Shown one piece after another: positions 52,719 to 61,919 of a DNA stretch of 64,000 bases. The stretch covers positions 1 through 64,000 of the forward strand of contig NZ_PXXX01000020.1 of the NCBI RefSeq assembly GCF_003367505.1, given 5' to 3'. The first letter of the stretch is position 1; every line of letters starts with the position of its first letter. The position numbers were made by a program, and so were the translations under genes. Source of the stretch: Lysinibacillus capsici. GTDB taxonomy: Bacteria > Bacillota > Bacilli > Bacillales_A > Planococcaceae. A model generated the notes under the pieces. It ran no database searches. It had not been told where the DNA came from and saw only the letters and a program-made list of their open reading frames with translations.

Positions 52719-52823
52719 CATTTGAAATAGCACCCCTTTTTCTTCGTAAATACGCGATTTTGCTCGTTCATCTACTATGTTACTGGAAGGAATGCGAAAA
52801 TGAAAGTAGCGTTTAGTATGTAA

Positions 52824-52860
52824 ATGACGAAAATGTCATCTATATACAGTGAAATGTCAT
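52824..52860. promoter_or_regulatory. BceR-like dyad in the acyl-CoA dehydrogenase/phosphoesterase gap
   Basis: ATGACGAAAATGTCAT (52824-52839) is a perfect 5-bp dyad with a 6-bp centre, 13 of 16 identical to the operator-like dyad at 11135-11150 read on the minus strand. AAATGTCAT recurs at 52852-52860, 21 bp on (two helical turns). It may act on either divergent gene. The rest of the 312-bp gap shows AT-rich DNA with possible -10 elements near 52981-52996. Confidence 0.4.
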
Positions 52861-53030
52861 GTAAAACGAGAGTAACGAATGCAATGAAAAGGTAAACTTA
52901 AATTTGTCATAGAATAAAGGGACAAGTTCCTACTTTCTTTAGAAGATTATTCAAGTGCTTTAAGCAATATGATTGATAAGTATAATGGTATAATCAATTA
53001 AATTATAGAAAGAAAGTAGAGGACTTGGTT

Positions 53031-54108
53031 ATGCCAAAAGTAATCGGCGCTGTTCTTTTAATTAGTATTTATAGTGCTTTGACTTTCTATTTAGGGTGGG
53101 GAGTAAAGCAGTGGCTTGTAGCAATGGGGTGGTTTCGTTTTCCAGTATTATTTTGGATCGTGCTATATATGGTTGCTTTTAGTATTATAATCGGAAGATT
53201 ACACGAGTCATTACGAGTGTTTTCTGTAATCGGTAATTATTGGATGTTTATCTTTGAATATGGCTTATTGCTATGTCTAGTTGCACAATGCATTATTTGG
53301 CTTACACCTTTTAAAAACGTGCAAATAATAGGTAGTATAGCAGTAGGAATCCTATTCTTGTTAAGTATCATTGGCTCCTATTTAGCCTACTCTCCAGTTG
53401 TTCGTCATTTAGAAATAACTGTTGATAAACAAGATAGTGACTTAAACACACTAAGAGCAGTTGTAGCATCTGATTTTCACTTAGGTGTTTTATCACATAA
53501 ACGACATTTACAACGTTTTGTCAGCTTAGCTAATGAAGCACAACCAGATATTGTGTTGTTAGCTGGGGATATTGTGGACGATGACCCTAAATGGTTTGTT
53601 CAAGAGGGTATGGCAGATGTCATGAAACAATTAACATCTACATATGGAACATATGGTATATTAGGTAACCATGAATATTATGGCAAAAAAATTCCTGAAT
53701 TTATTAAGGAAATGGAAAATGCCAATGTGAAAATGCTCCTAGATGAAACAATTCTTGTAGAAGATGCGTTTATATTAACAGGGCAAGAGGACAGAACGAA
53801 TAAAGAAAGAAAACCACTTGAGGTGCTAAAGCCTTCTGCTAATTTACCATGGCTTAATGAATCATACACCTGACGATTTAAACACGCCTTCCCAAATGGG
53901 CGTTGATTTACATATGTCTGGTCATACACACAAGGGACAGCTGTGGCCGAATCAGTATATAACAGCTCGTGTATTTGAACTGGATTATGGTTATAAGTTG
54001 AAGGAACAGATGCATACACTTGTTTCATCAGGCTATGGCTTCTGGGGCCCACCGATGCGAATTGGCAGTAGATCAGAGCTTTGGGTAGTAGATATAACAT
54101 TTAAATAG
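53031..54108 (+). pseudogene. Membrane-anchored metallophosphoesterase, frameshifted
   Basis: Starts at ATG 53031 (AGAGG upstream). The first frame has four N-terminal helices (about 1-125) and most of a calcineurin-like phosphoesterase domain: SDFHLG, AGDIVDDDP, GNHEYYG. It stops at 53871-53873 (LPWLNESYT). The remaining conserved motif, GHTHKGQLWPNQ, and the C-terminus are in the +1 frame (53857-54108). The junction at about 53848-53858 reads as though two bases are missing between CCATGG and CTTAATG. The truncated product lacks the GHxH metal ligands and should be inactive. A base-calling error cannot be excluded. Confidence 0.85.
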
Positions 54109-54212
54109 TATGTGATAATCTAACAATCGGCTTCTTAGGTGAAAAGGCAGTAGTATATAAAAACGTAGTATTTTATAATAAGTGGGTATTTGATTAAAAA
54201 AGGTAAGGTGAC

Positions 54213-55049
54213 ATGGTGGAAATTATAGAGTTATTAAAAGCATTAATATTAGGCTTTGTCGAGGGTATGACAGAATTTGCACCAGTATCTTCTACGGGAC
54301 ATATGATTATCGTGGATGATATGTGGTTAAAGACTGAGGAGTTTTTAGGGAAATATCCTGCCAACACATTTAAAATTGTTGTACAACTTGGTTCCATATT
54401 AGCGGTTATCGTAGTTATGTGGAAACGTATGCTAAGCTTAGTTGGTTTATATAAAATTGAAGGTCAAGCTAAGTCCATAAATGGCCGCTTTAACTTATTG
54501 CATGTTATTGTTGGTATGCTACCAGCAGTTGTCTTAGGTTTTGCATTCAAGGATTTTATTGACGACCATCTTTTTAAAGTAGAGCATGTTGTTTATGCAC
54601 TAGTGGCAGGAGCAATTCTGATGATTGCTGCAGATAAGTTGGCACCGAGAAAACCAAAAGTTGATTCTTTAGATAAGATTTCTTATGGTTTAGCATTTAA
54701 GGTAGGACTTGTACAATGCCTATCACTATGGCCAGGTTTTTCTCGTTCAGGTGCAACGATTTCGGGTGGGGTACTATTTGGTATGAGTCACCGTGTTGCA
54801 GCCGATTTTACATTCATTATGGCTGTGCCAATCATGGCAGGAGCTAGCCTCGTATCCGTTTTGAAAAACTGGGATACTTTATCAATGGACTATTTTGGCT
54901 TTTATGCTGTAGGATTCATTAGTTCGTTCGTCTTTGCATTATTGTCCATTAAGTTTTTCTTAGCGCTTATTTCAAAGGTAAAATTAATGCCTTTTGCCAT
55001 TTATCGTTTAGTTTTAGCAGCAGTTCTTTGCGTTATCATTTTCATGTAA
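54213..55049 (+). CDS. uppP: Undecaprenyl-diphosphatase (BacA family)
   Basis: 278 aa, AAGGTG upstream. Both UppP/BacA active-site motifs are present: EGMTEFAPVSSTGHM (about residues 17-31) and PGFSRSGATISGGV (about 173-186). Eight or so helices. It removes a phosphate from undecaprenyl diphosphate to recycle the lipid carrier of cell-wall synthesis, and overexpression gives bacitracin resistance. Its position downstream of a BceR-like dyad hints at shared control with the bacitracin-type module at 8-13 kb. Confidence 0.95.
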   Translation: MVEIIELLKALILGFVEGMTEFAPVSSTGHMIIVDDMWLKTEEFLGKYPANTFKIVVQLGSILAVIVVMWKRMLSLVGLYKIEGQAKSINGRFNLLHVIVGMLPAVVLGFAFKDFIDDHLFKVEHVVYALVAGAILMIAADKLAPRKPKVDSLDKISYGLAFKVGLVQCLSLWPGFSRSGATISGGVLFGMSHRVAADFTFIMAVPIMAGASLVSVLKNWDTLSMDYFGFYAVGFISSFVFALLSIKFFLALISKVKLMPFAIYRLVLAAVLCVIIFM

Positions 55050-55053
55050 ACAA

Positions 55054-55093
55054 TAAGTCACGCTTCTTCTTCAAGAAGCAGTGGCTTTTTTTG
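55054..55093 (+). terminator. Terminator of uppP
   Basis: AGTCAC-GCTTCTT pairs with AAGAAGC-GTGGCT around CTTC, followed by TTTTTTT. Confidence 0.85.
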
Positions 55094-55343
55094 CGTTAAG
55101 ATTATTGAATCATATATCCATTTTTTCAATAAATTGATAGAAAATGAGTATAAAGAATCATGTTAAAGCATAAATTAATAGCGAATTATAATAATATTAG
55201 ATAACATTTACCTACATATTGTTCATTTAGATGTTTTGAGATTATAATTGATACATAAAGTGTCTAATTATTTGTTGTTTTTTTATAAAAAGTAGGAATA
55301 TAGACTTATTAAGATATATGATTAAATATATGAGGTGGAGAAA

Positions 55344-56636
55344 ATGTTTCAACTTATCAATAGATCTAAGAAAAATACAATTGAAATAAGCAATGAAACA
55401 ACAATCGGTATTTTTATAGAAGATCCAGACCGTTTACTACAATTAAATCTTGTAGGGTTAAGTGTGCATGATCTTCAGCTGATTAATAGTTTAAAACCAT
55501 ATGTAGAAAGAAATGTAGTAGAAGTGGTAGCGGCATTTTATCATGCAATAGAAAGTGTTCCTGCCTTACAAAAGGTTATTCAATCACATAGCTCCAGCGA
55601 ACGTTTACGACAGACATTACGTCACCATATTATTGAAATGTTTGAGGGGAGAATAGATGAAGCCTTTTTAGAAAAGCGAAGACGTGTGGCCAAAATGCAT
55701 GTAAAGATTAATTTATATCCGAAGTGGTATTTAGCTGCTTTTCAAATACTTGAGAAATCACTTCGCAAAATAGTCTATGAACTACGATTACCAAAGGGCG
55801 AAGAAGAGAAGTTTTGTGATGCTATCAGTAAAATATGTAATTTTGAACAACAAATCGTTTTAGAAGAATACGATAGCTATGCAAGTATACTAATTGAAAC
55901 ACAACGCAATAATGTTAGGGACCATGTAAAGGATGTTATCGGCGGAGTTTCTACACAATTAGAGGTTCAATCACAAACTACAACTGAAACAGTAACAGAA
56001 CTTGTATATAGCGCAAAGCGTGTCAACGCTTCTTTGAAGGAAAGTATGTATGAAGCAGAATCAATGCAAAAAGTGTCTAATGAAGGCTATACTAAAATAA
56101 TATCTATTAATGAACAAACAGGGAAGATTCATCATAAGACCGTTGAAATGGCAAATATGGTGGAGCAATTAGATGCATCCTCTTCGAAAATAAATGCCGT
56201 TGTAGAAATTGTGAAAAGTATTTCTGGGCAAACAAATTTACTTGCGTTAAACTCTGCAATTGAGGCGGCACGTGCCGGTGAGCATGGTAAAGGCTTTGCA
56301 GTTGTTGCAAACGAAGTACGCAAGCTTGCGGATCAAACGAAAAGCTCTGTTGAACAGATTGCTGAGTTAATCATGACGTCAAATGGTATCACAACACAAG
56401 TTGTACAAGCAATTCAGAACATACAGGAGCTTGTAAATAGTAGTATCGAACGTAATGCTGAATCTCTAAAAGCTTTTGATGCGATTTCGGGTTCTGTAGA
56501 AGTTTCGATCTCAAATTTCCAAAAAGTCGATAATCAAGTATCTGAATTAGCTACTATTATTGAATCGATTGGTGAATCTTCGGAAGAATTAGCGAGGGTG
56601 GCTAATCGCTTAAATACAACAATAAGAGAGTTTTAA
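55344..56636 (+). CDS. hemAT: Globin-coupled methyl-accepting chemotaxis protein (HemAT)
   Basis: 430 aa from the ATG at 55344 after GAGGTGG. Residues about 30-180 are a sensor globin with proximal haem His119 ([16 protein letters not shown]) and distal-pocket Tyr66. Residues 200-430 form the MCP signalling domain with the hairpin tip [38 protein letters not shown]. There is no membrane helix, as in B. subtilis HemAT, the cytoplasmic oxygen sensor that signals to CheA. The 294-bp upstream gap has no clear sigma-D promoter. Confidence 0.93.
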   Translation: MFQLINRSKKNTIEISNETTIGIFIEDPDRLLQLNLVGLSVHDLQLINSLKPYVERNVVEVVAAFYHAIESVPALQKVIQSHSSSERLRQTLRHHIIEMFEGRIDEAFLEKRRRVAKMHVKINLYPKWYLAAFQILEKSLRKIVYELRLPKGEEEKFCDAISKICNFEQQIVLEEYDSYASILIETQRNNVRDHVKDVIGGVSTQLEVQSQTTTETVTELVYSAKRVNASLKESMYEAESMQKVSNEGYTKIISINEQTGKIHHKTVEMANMVEQLDASSSKINAVVEIVKSISGQTNLLALNSAIEAARAGEHGKGFAVVANEVRKLADQTKSSVEQIAELIMTSNGITTQVVQAIQNIQELVNSSIERNAESLKAFDAISGSVEVSISNFQKVDNQVSELATIIESIGESSEELARVANRLNTTIREF

Positions 56637-56646
56637 AAGAAATATA

Positions 56647-56676
56647 GCTATGCATACTATCTATGCATAGTTTTTT
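56647..56676 (+). terminator. Terminator of hemAT
   Basis: CTATGCATA and TATGCATAG form a perfect stem around CTATC, followed by TTTTTT. Confidence 0.88.
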
Positions 56677-56851
56677 AGTATGTGAATTAGGATAAAAGGT
56701 CTTATTTTATGGATAAATCAACTAAGAGGCTGATGAATTAGCTAATAGCAAATTTTATAGAAAGAGGAAGATTACAAAAACCTAGAAAATGCTTGTTTTA
56801 AGTGTTACGCTATAGGCGAATTAGGGAATTGAGTAGAGGGGTGTTTGGAGC

Positions 56852-57814
56852 ATGAAAAAGAAATTATTTATAACACGTAAGTTTCCTACACATATTGTTG
56901 AACTGCTACAGGAGTTTTATGAAATCTCACAATGGGATGAGGAAGAAATTGTGATTCCACGTGAAAAATTGCTCGCAGCTGTCGCTGACTGTGAGGTACT
57001 GTGGGTAACGATAGCTGACCAAGTAGATGAAGAATTACTTTCGCATGCACCCAACTTAAAATTAGTGACGAATTTAGCAGTTGGATATAATAATATTGAT
57101 GTGAAGGCTTTAAAAAAACGAGGCATTATGGCGACAAATACGCCTGGAGTTTTAACTAATACAACTGCGGATTTAGTATTTGGCTTACTGCTTGCAACTG
57201 CTCGTAGAATTCCAGAAAGTGAAAGATATTTACGTGAGGGCAAATGGAAAAGCTGGTATCCAATGCAACTGGTTGGCAAGGATGTTTCAGGAGCCACAAT
57301 TGGCATTATTGGCATGGGGAGAATTGGCCAAGCTGTTGCTAGAAGAGCAAAAGGGTTTGATATGAAAATCTTGTATAATAATCGCAGACGTCGTCATGAA
57401 GCAGAAGAAATGTATGGCTTCCAGTATGTTTCGCTGGAGGATCTATTAAAGCAATCTGATTTTGTTGTGATTATGACACCTTATAATAGTGATACGGAAG
57501 GACTCATTGGTGCAAAGGAACTTGCTTTGATGAAAGAAGATGCGGTATTAATTAATGCCTCACGTGGTGGAATTATTGATGAGGATGCGCTATACGATGT
57601 TCTTAAAAATGGGAAGCTTTGGGCTGCAGGACTAGATGTGTTTGAACAAGAGCCGATTGCGATGGATCATCCCTTATTAACACTTCCAAATGTAGTAGCT
57701 CTGCCACATATCGGTAGCGCGTCATTAGAAACGAGAACGGCTATGCTAATGTTAAATGTAAAAGCTTTGACTGCTTATGGACAAGGCAAGGCAATATCCA
57801 ATCGAATTGATTAA
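56852..57814 (+). CDS. D-2-hydroxyacid dehydrogenase (glyoxylate/glycerate reductase type)
   Basis: 320 aa. GGGGTGTTTGGAG upstream. NAD-binding GIIGMGRIGQAVARRA (about residues 150-165), then catalytic Arg in NASRGGIIDED, Glu in GLDVFEQEP and His in LPHIGSAS, the D-2-hydroxyacid dehydrogenase triad. Closest by look to D-glycerate dehydrogenase/GyaR. It interconverts glyoxylate or hydroxypyruvate and the corresponding 2-hydroxyacid. Terminator at 57816-57852. Confidence 0.88.
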   Translation: MKKKLFITRKFPTHIVELLQEFYEISQWDEEEIVIPREKLLAAVADCEVLWVTIADQVDEELLSHAPNLKLVTNLAVGYNNIDVKALKKRGIMATNTPGVLTNTTADLVFGLLLATARRIPESERYLREGKWKSWYPMQLVGKDVSGATIGIIGMGRIGQAVARRAKGFDMKILYNNRRRRHEAEEMYGFQYVSLEDLLKQSDFVVIMTPYNSDTEGLIGAKELALMKEDAVLINASRGGIIDEDALYDVLKNGKLWAAGLDVFEQEPIAMDHPLLTLPNVVALPHIGSASLETRTAMLMLNVKALTAYGQGKAISNRID

Positions 57815-57815
57815 A

Positions 57816-57852
57816 AAGAGGAGCATATCGGTGAAAGATATGCTCCATTTTT
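57816..57852. terminator. Terminator between convergent genes
   Basis: GGAGCATATC and GATATGCTCC form a perfect 10-bp stem, followed by ATTTTTTT. Confidence 0.88.
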
Positions 57853-58653
57853 TTATCTATTGAATAAATCGAATAAGCCGCCGATACCGCCTTCACCTTT
57901 AGATTGACCGCCTCCACCTTGCGAAATAGGGGCAGCTGCAAAGACACGACTGGCTAAACGGCTAAATGGTAATGATTGTACCCACACTGTTCCAGGACCA
58001 CGTAATGTAGCAAAGAAGATTCCTTCGCCTCCAAACAGGGCTGTTTTTACGCCTCCAACCATTTCAATATCGTAATCCACATTGGATGTCATTGCTACAA
58101 GACATCCTGTATCCACACGTAAAACTTCACCCGGTTGTAATGTTTTTTCATGAATGGCTCCTCCTGCATGAACAAATGCCATGCCGTCACCTTCTAGCTT
58201 TTGCATAATGAAGCCCTCACCACCGAAGAAGCCTACTCCAATTTTTTTCTGAAATTCAACGCCTACAGAGACCCCTTTAGCAGCAGCTAAGAATGCATCT
58301 TTTTGACAGATAATTTTACCGTTTAATTGGCTTAAATCCATCGGAATAATCTTCCCTGGGTATGGTGATGCGAAATAAACATGCTTCTTACCTGAGCCAA
58401 CGTTTGTGAATGTTGTCATGAATAAACTCTCACCTGTTATTAGGCGTTTTCCGGCACCTAATAATTTACCCATTAGACCACTTTGTGAGCCACCTCGTGA
58501 GCCGTCACCAAAAATAGTTTCCATATGGATCGAATCATCCATCATCATTAACGCTCCTGCTTCTGCAACAACTGTTTCCTGAGGGTCAAGCTCAACTTGC
58601 ACATATTGCATGTCGTCACCAAATAACTTGTAGTCAATTTCATGATTATTCAT
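57853..58653 (-). CDS. AIM24/TIGR00266-family protein
   Basis: 266 aa after GGAGGAA. All-beta fold with repeats of the AIM24 family: EAGALMMMDDSI, a Gly-rich GDGSRGGSQSG loop, FFGGEGFIMQKLEGDGMAFVHAGG, and GGVKTALFGGEGIFFATLRGPG. The C-terminus is Gly-rich and ends in LFDLFNR. Mitochondrial AIM24 affects cristae organisation; bacterial function is unknown. Monocistronic. Confidence 0.88.
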   Translation of the reverse strand: MNNHEIDYKLFGDDMQYVQVELDPQETVVAEAGALMMMDDSIHMETIFGDGSRGGSQSGLMGKLLGAGKRLITGESLFMTTFTNVGSGKKHVYFASPYPGKIIPMDLSQLNGKIICQKDAFLAAAKGVSVGVEFQKKIGVGFFGGEGFIMQKLEGDGMAFVHAGGAIHEKTLQPGEVLRVDTGCLVAMTSNVDYDIEMVGGVKTALFGGEGIFFATLRGPGTVWVQSLPFSRLASRVFAAAPISQGGGGQSKGEGGIGGLFDLFNR

Positions 58654-58824
58654 AAAGGGATTCCTCCAAAAATAAATTTAATGATATTGTATACGATTAT
58701 AAGTTACATTGGTTTCAATAGAAAATTAAATATTTTAGAAAAAAAGGGAATTAGTTAGAAAATGTCGAATATAAAAAACTAGAATGTGTATTATTTATTT
58801 TCATTTAACTAAGGGTATTGTGAA

Positions 58825-58870
58825 TATACATAACCTTAAGAGGCTTCTAAATTTAGAAGTCATCCTCTAT
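58825..58870 (+). promoter_or_regulatory. Hairpin ahead of the repeated leader motif
   Basis: CTTCTAAATTTAGAAG is a near-perfect palindrome enclosed by GAGG and CCTC, about 25 nt before the first motif copy. No T run follows, so it is not a typical terminator. It may be part of a structured leader. Confidence 0.4.
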
Positions 58871-58890
58871 ATTGAGGTAAGGAAGTTAAG

Positions 58891-59086
58891 TGGAAATAAA
58901 GCCTCTGGCAGTTGTCACCGATTATTATTGAAATGCTAGTATTACAAGGTGTGGTGTATATTGAAAATTCGGAATTTTGACATATTTTATCTCCGCTCAC
59001 TCCAAGATTCCTAATGAGACATTTTTTCTTTTGGTGGGGAGCAACTATTGATGTATGGAGATAAAGCCACTGGTAGCTGTCACGAA
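58891..59086 (+). repeat. Two copies of a 31-nt motif upstream of the lysine-degradation operon
   Basis: Copy 1 spans 58891-58921 and copy 2 59056-59086; 25 of 31 bases are identical, with a shared core ATAAAGCC-W-CTGG-Y-AG-Y-TGTCAC. Differences keep possible pairs: GCC can pair with GGC in copy 1 or GGT in copy 2, and AGC with GTT or GCT, as expected of conserved RNA hairpins. Copy 2 is also enclosed by ACTATT (59044-59049) and AATAGT (59085-59090). No known riboswitch family was recognised. No gene is visible in 58654-59232. Confidence 0.6.
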
Positions 59087-59232
59087 TAGTGAAACGTGTA
59101 AGAACATTCCACTGCTCGGACGCAATTATTCCAAGGCGAAATGGATTCTGGTTAAATTCATAGACTTATACCTATGGAATACGACTGGTACAACAGCTGA
59201 GGCATCATAGAGTATTTCAGGGGGTGTATGTA

Positions 59233-60711
59233 GTGGAGATTAAGAACTATATCGGTGGTAAATGGATCACACATTCACATTTACAAAGTATAGCAGTGAC
59301 GAACCCTGCAAACGGTGAGCAGCTTGCTACCATTCCACGCTCTACTTCGAATGAGGTAGGCGAGGCTGTAGCTGTTGCTAAACAAGCACAAAAGAGCTGG
59401 GCACTTATACCAGCACCAAAACGTGCAGATTATTTATATGCCATCGGTCAAAAAATGAAAGAGAAAAAAGAACATTTGGCGACCGTTTTAACAAAAGAAA
59501 TGGGCAAGGTCATTGAAGAGGCTAGAGGAGAAGTCCAAGAAGGAATTGACATGGCATACTATATGGCTGGTGAAGGACGTAGATTGTTTGGTGAAACAAC
59601 ACCGTCTGAGCTTGCCAATAAATTTGCTATGAGTGTAAGGGCACCTATAGGCGTTGTAGCACTCATTACACCTTGGAATTTCCCTGTTGCTATCGCCACA
59701 TGGAAGTCATTTCCTGCCATTGTTGCAGGGAATACATTCATTTGGAAACCGTCTAATGAGACTCCAATGATGGCCTATGAAATGGGTAAAATCTTTGAGG
59801 AAGTAGGCTTACCAGATGGTGTCGCTAATATCGTATTTGGTACAGGACCTACAGTAGGCACAGCATTAATTGAACATCCTGAAGTCAAGGTTATTTCTTT
59901 TACAGGTTCTACAACAACGGGCAGTAAAGTAGCTGAGCTTGGCGGGAAGCATTTGAAAAAGGTTTCTTTAGAGATGGGTGGCAAAAATGCTGTTATTGTC
60001 ATGAATGATGCTGATTTACAGCTAGCTACAGAAGGGATTTTATGGAGCGCATTTGGTACTGCTGGGCAAAGGTGTACAGCATGTAGTCGAGTCATTGTGC
60101 ATAAAGATGTAAAAGAACAATTAGAGAAACGTCTCTTAGATGAAATGCAAAAGCTCACAATTGGGGATGGTCTAGATGAGGGAGTAAAAATCGGGCCAGT
60201 GATTAATAAAGCAGCATTGGAAAAAATTAATCACTATGTACAAATAGGTAAACAAGAGGGTGCTACATTATTAGCAGGTGGCAGGATACTAAATGAACCA
60301 CCTTATGATAAAGGGTTCTATTATGAGCCAACATTGTTTACAAATGTGAAGCCTGACATGATTATTGCTCAAGAAGAAATCTTTGGTCCAGTCGTATCTC
60401 TAATTGAAGTGGCAAGTTTGGAAGAAGCAATTGAAGTAAATAATGGTGTGAAATTTGGCTTATCTAGCTCAATATTCTCCCAAGATGTCAATACAATTTT
60501 CCGCGCACAACGTGATTTAGATACAGGTATTGTTTATGTAAATGCTGGCACAACAGGTGCTGAAATCCATTTGCCATTCGGAGGTACTAAAGGGACAGGA
60601 AATGGACACCGTGATTCAGGTGTAGCAGCCCTAGATGTATACACAGAGTGGAAGAGTATTTATGTAGACTACAGCGGTAAATTACAAAGAGCACAAATCG
60701 ATACAGAGTAA
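59233..60711 (+). CDS. Aldehyde dehydrogenase, probable alpha-aminoadipate semialdehyde dehydrogenase
   Basis: 492 aa from a GTG at 59233, with AGGGGGTG 6 nt upstream. ALDH motifs: PWNFPVAI, FTGSTTTGSK (NAD-binding), catalytic Glu in SLEMGGKN and Cys in GQRCTACSR. The substrate is inferred from the next gene: lysine 6-dehydrogenase makes allysine (2-aminoadipate 6-semialdehyde), which this type of enzyme oxidises to 2-aminoadipate. Spacing to the next gene is 26 bp, so the genes form one operon with the acyl-CoA dehydrogenase at 61920. Confidence 0.85.
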   Translation: MEIKNYIGGKWITHSHLQSIAVTNPANGEQLATIPRSTSNEVGEAVAVAKQAQKSWALIPAPKRADYLYAIGQKMKEKKEHLATVLTKEMGKVIEEARGEVQEGIDMAYYMAGEGRRLFGETTPSELANKFAMSVRAPIGVVALITPWNFPVAIATWKSFPAIVAGNTFIWKPSNETPMMAYEMGKIFEEVGLPDGVANIVFGTGPTVGTALIEHPEVKVISFTGSTTTGSKVAELGGKHLKKVSLEMGGKNAVIVMNDADLQLATEGILWSAFGTAGQRCTACSRVIVHKDVKEQLEKRLLDEMQKLTIGDGLDEGVKIGPVINKAALEKINHYVQIGKQEGATLLAGGRILNEPPYDKGFYYEPTLFTNVKPDMIIAQEEIFGPVVSLIEVASLEEAIEVNNGVKFGLSSSIFSQDVNTIFRAQRDLDTGIVYVNAGTTGAEIHLPFGGTKGTGNGHRDSGVAALDVYTEWKSIYVDYSGKLQRAQIDTE

Positions 60712-60737
60712 CAGATCAACGAAAGGGGATGTTCTTG

Positions 60738-61910
60738 ATGAAAGTTGTTGTATTAGGTGCAGGTTTAATGGGGAAAGAGGTAGCTCGTGATTTAATAAAA
60801 AACGATAAAGTGGAGCGTGTGTATTTAGGTGATATCGATGTAAAAGTTGCACAGGACTTTGTAGATACGCTAGATACAAATAAGGTAGAAGTGGTAGAGC
60901 TACACGCAGAACGTGACGATTCATTAATGAGTGTTATTTCGAAGGGGGATGTTGCCGTCAATGCATTGTTTTATTCGTTCAATGAACGAGTAGCAAGAGC
61001 AGCTATTGAGGCAGGCGTCCATTCCGTTGATTTAGGTGGTCATATCGGTGGCGTTACAGAGAAGATATTAGATTTACATGAGGAAGCAAAGGCAAAAGGT
61101 GTTACAATCATTCCTGACCTAGGTGTTGCTCCCGGCATGATCAATATTCTAGCGGGCTATGGTGCTTCAAAATTAGACGAAGTAGAATCTATTAAACTAT
61201 TTGTTGGTGGTATTCCAACTGAGCCAAAGCCTCCGCTTCATTATACACGCGTGTTTTCTTTAGATGGCGTTTTCGATCATTATACTGAGCCTTCAAAAAC
61301 GATTCAGAAGGGCAAGCTTGAAGAAGTTCCATCCCTATCAGGCGTTGAACCTATTTATTTTGATGATTTCGGTGTGCTTGAGGCATTTTATACATCTGGT
61401 GGTATCTCCACATTGTATAAGACATTCCCGAATGTCCGCACATTAGAATATAAAACCATCCGTTATAAAGGCCATGCTGAGAAATTTAAACTTTTAGCAG
61501 ACTTAGGCTTCCTTGATTCTGCGAATAAGGTAGAAGTGGATAATCAAGAAGTGCCTGTTCGTGCAGTCGTACGAGAGGCACTCAAAAAGAAGCTTGAATT
61601 GGGCTCAAAACCTGATGCTGTATTGTTACGTGTTATTGTAGCAGGTGAAAAGGCCCAACAGCAGGTGACATATGAATATGAAATGGTTGTACGTAAAGAT
61701 ATGACAATTAATGAAACAGCTATGGCCCGTGCTACGGCAAATACGATTTCAGTTGTTGCTCAGATGATTGGTGCCGGTGCTATTACAGAGCATGGTGTAT
61801 TCCCGCCTGAAGCAATCGTGCCAGGTGATACGTATATTGAAGAGATGGCTAAACGAGGTGTTGTCATTAAAGAGACATCACATAAGTCTGCTATGATTGT
61901 GAAATGGTAG
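60738..61910 (+). CDS. L-lysine 6-dehydrogenase-like saccharopine dehydrogenase-family protein
   Basis: 390 aa from the ATG at 60738 after AAAGGGG; known lysine 6-dehydrogenases are about 385 aa. Rossmann start VVVLGAGLMGKEVARDLI, GVHSVDLGGHIGGVTEK, DLGVAPGMINILAGYGA, and a C-terminal half with the saccharopine-dehydrogenase-like fold. It would deaminate the epsilon-amino group of lysine with NAD. Placement after an aldehyde dehydrogenase supports a lysine-catabolic role; saccharopine dehydrogenase itself is less likely because no partner gene is present. Confidence 0.8.
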   Translation: MKVVVLGAGLMGKEVARDLIKNDKVERVYLGDIDVKVAQDFVDTLDTNKVEVVELHAERDDSLMSVISKGDVAVNALFYSFNERVARAAIEAGVHSVDLGGHIGGVTEKILDLHEEAKAKGVTIIPDLGVAPGMINILAGYGASKLDEVESIKLFVGGIPTEPKPPLHYTRVFSLDGVFDHYTEPSKTIQKGKLEEVPSLSGVEPIYFDDFGVLEAFYTSGGISTLYKTFPNVRTLEYKTIRYKGHAEKFKLLADLGFLDSANKVEVDNQEVPVRAVVREALKKKLELGSKPDAVLLRVIVAGEKAQQQVTYEYEMVVRKDMTINETAMARATANTISVVAQMIGAGAITEHGVFPPEAIVPGDTYIEEMAKRGVVIKETSHKSAMIVKW

Positions 61911-61919
61911 GTGCTGACC

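Noticed and set aside
53826-53873. Programmed ribosomal frameshift in the phosphoesterase
   Set aside because: No slippery heptamer or CTTTGA-type shift site and no downstream pseudoknot seen; simple mutation or sequencing error is likelier.
55050-55343. Sigma-D promoter before hemAT
   Set aside because: No GCCGATAA-like sequence could be found in this gap.
58891-58921. Possible sigma-54 promoter (TGGCAG) in the lysine operon leader
   Set aside because: The GC of the -12 element is not at the required distance in either copy.
58654-59232. Known lysine riboswitch
   Set aside because: None of the conserved lysine-aptamer segments (for example GAGGTGC with the GCCGAA-type core) could be found.
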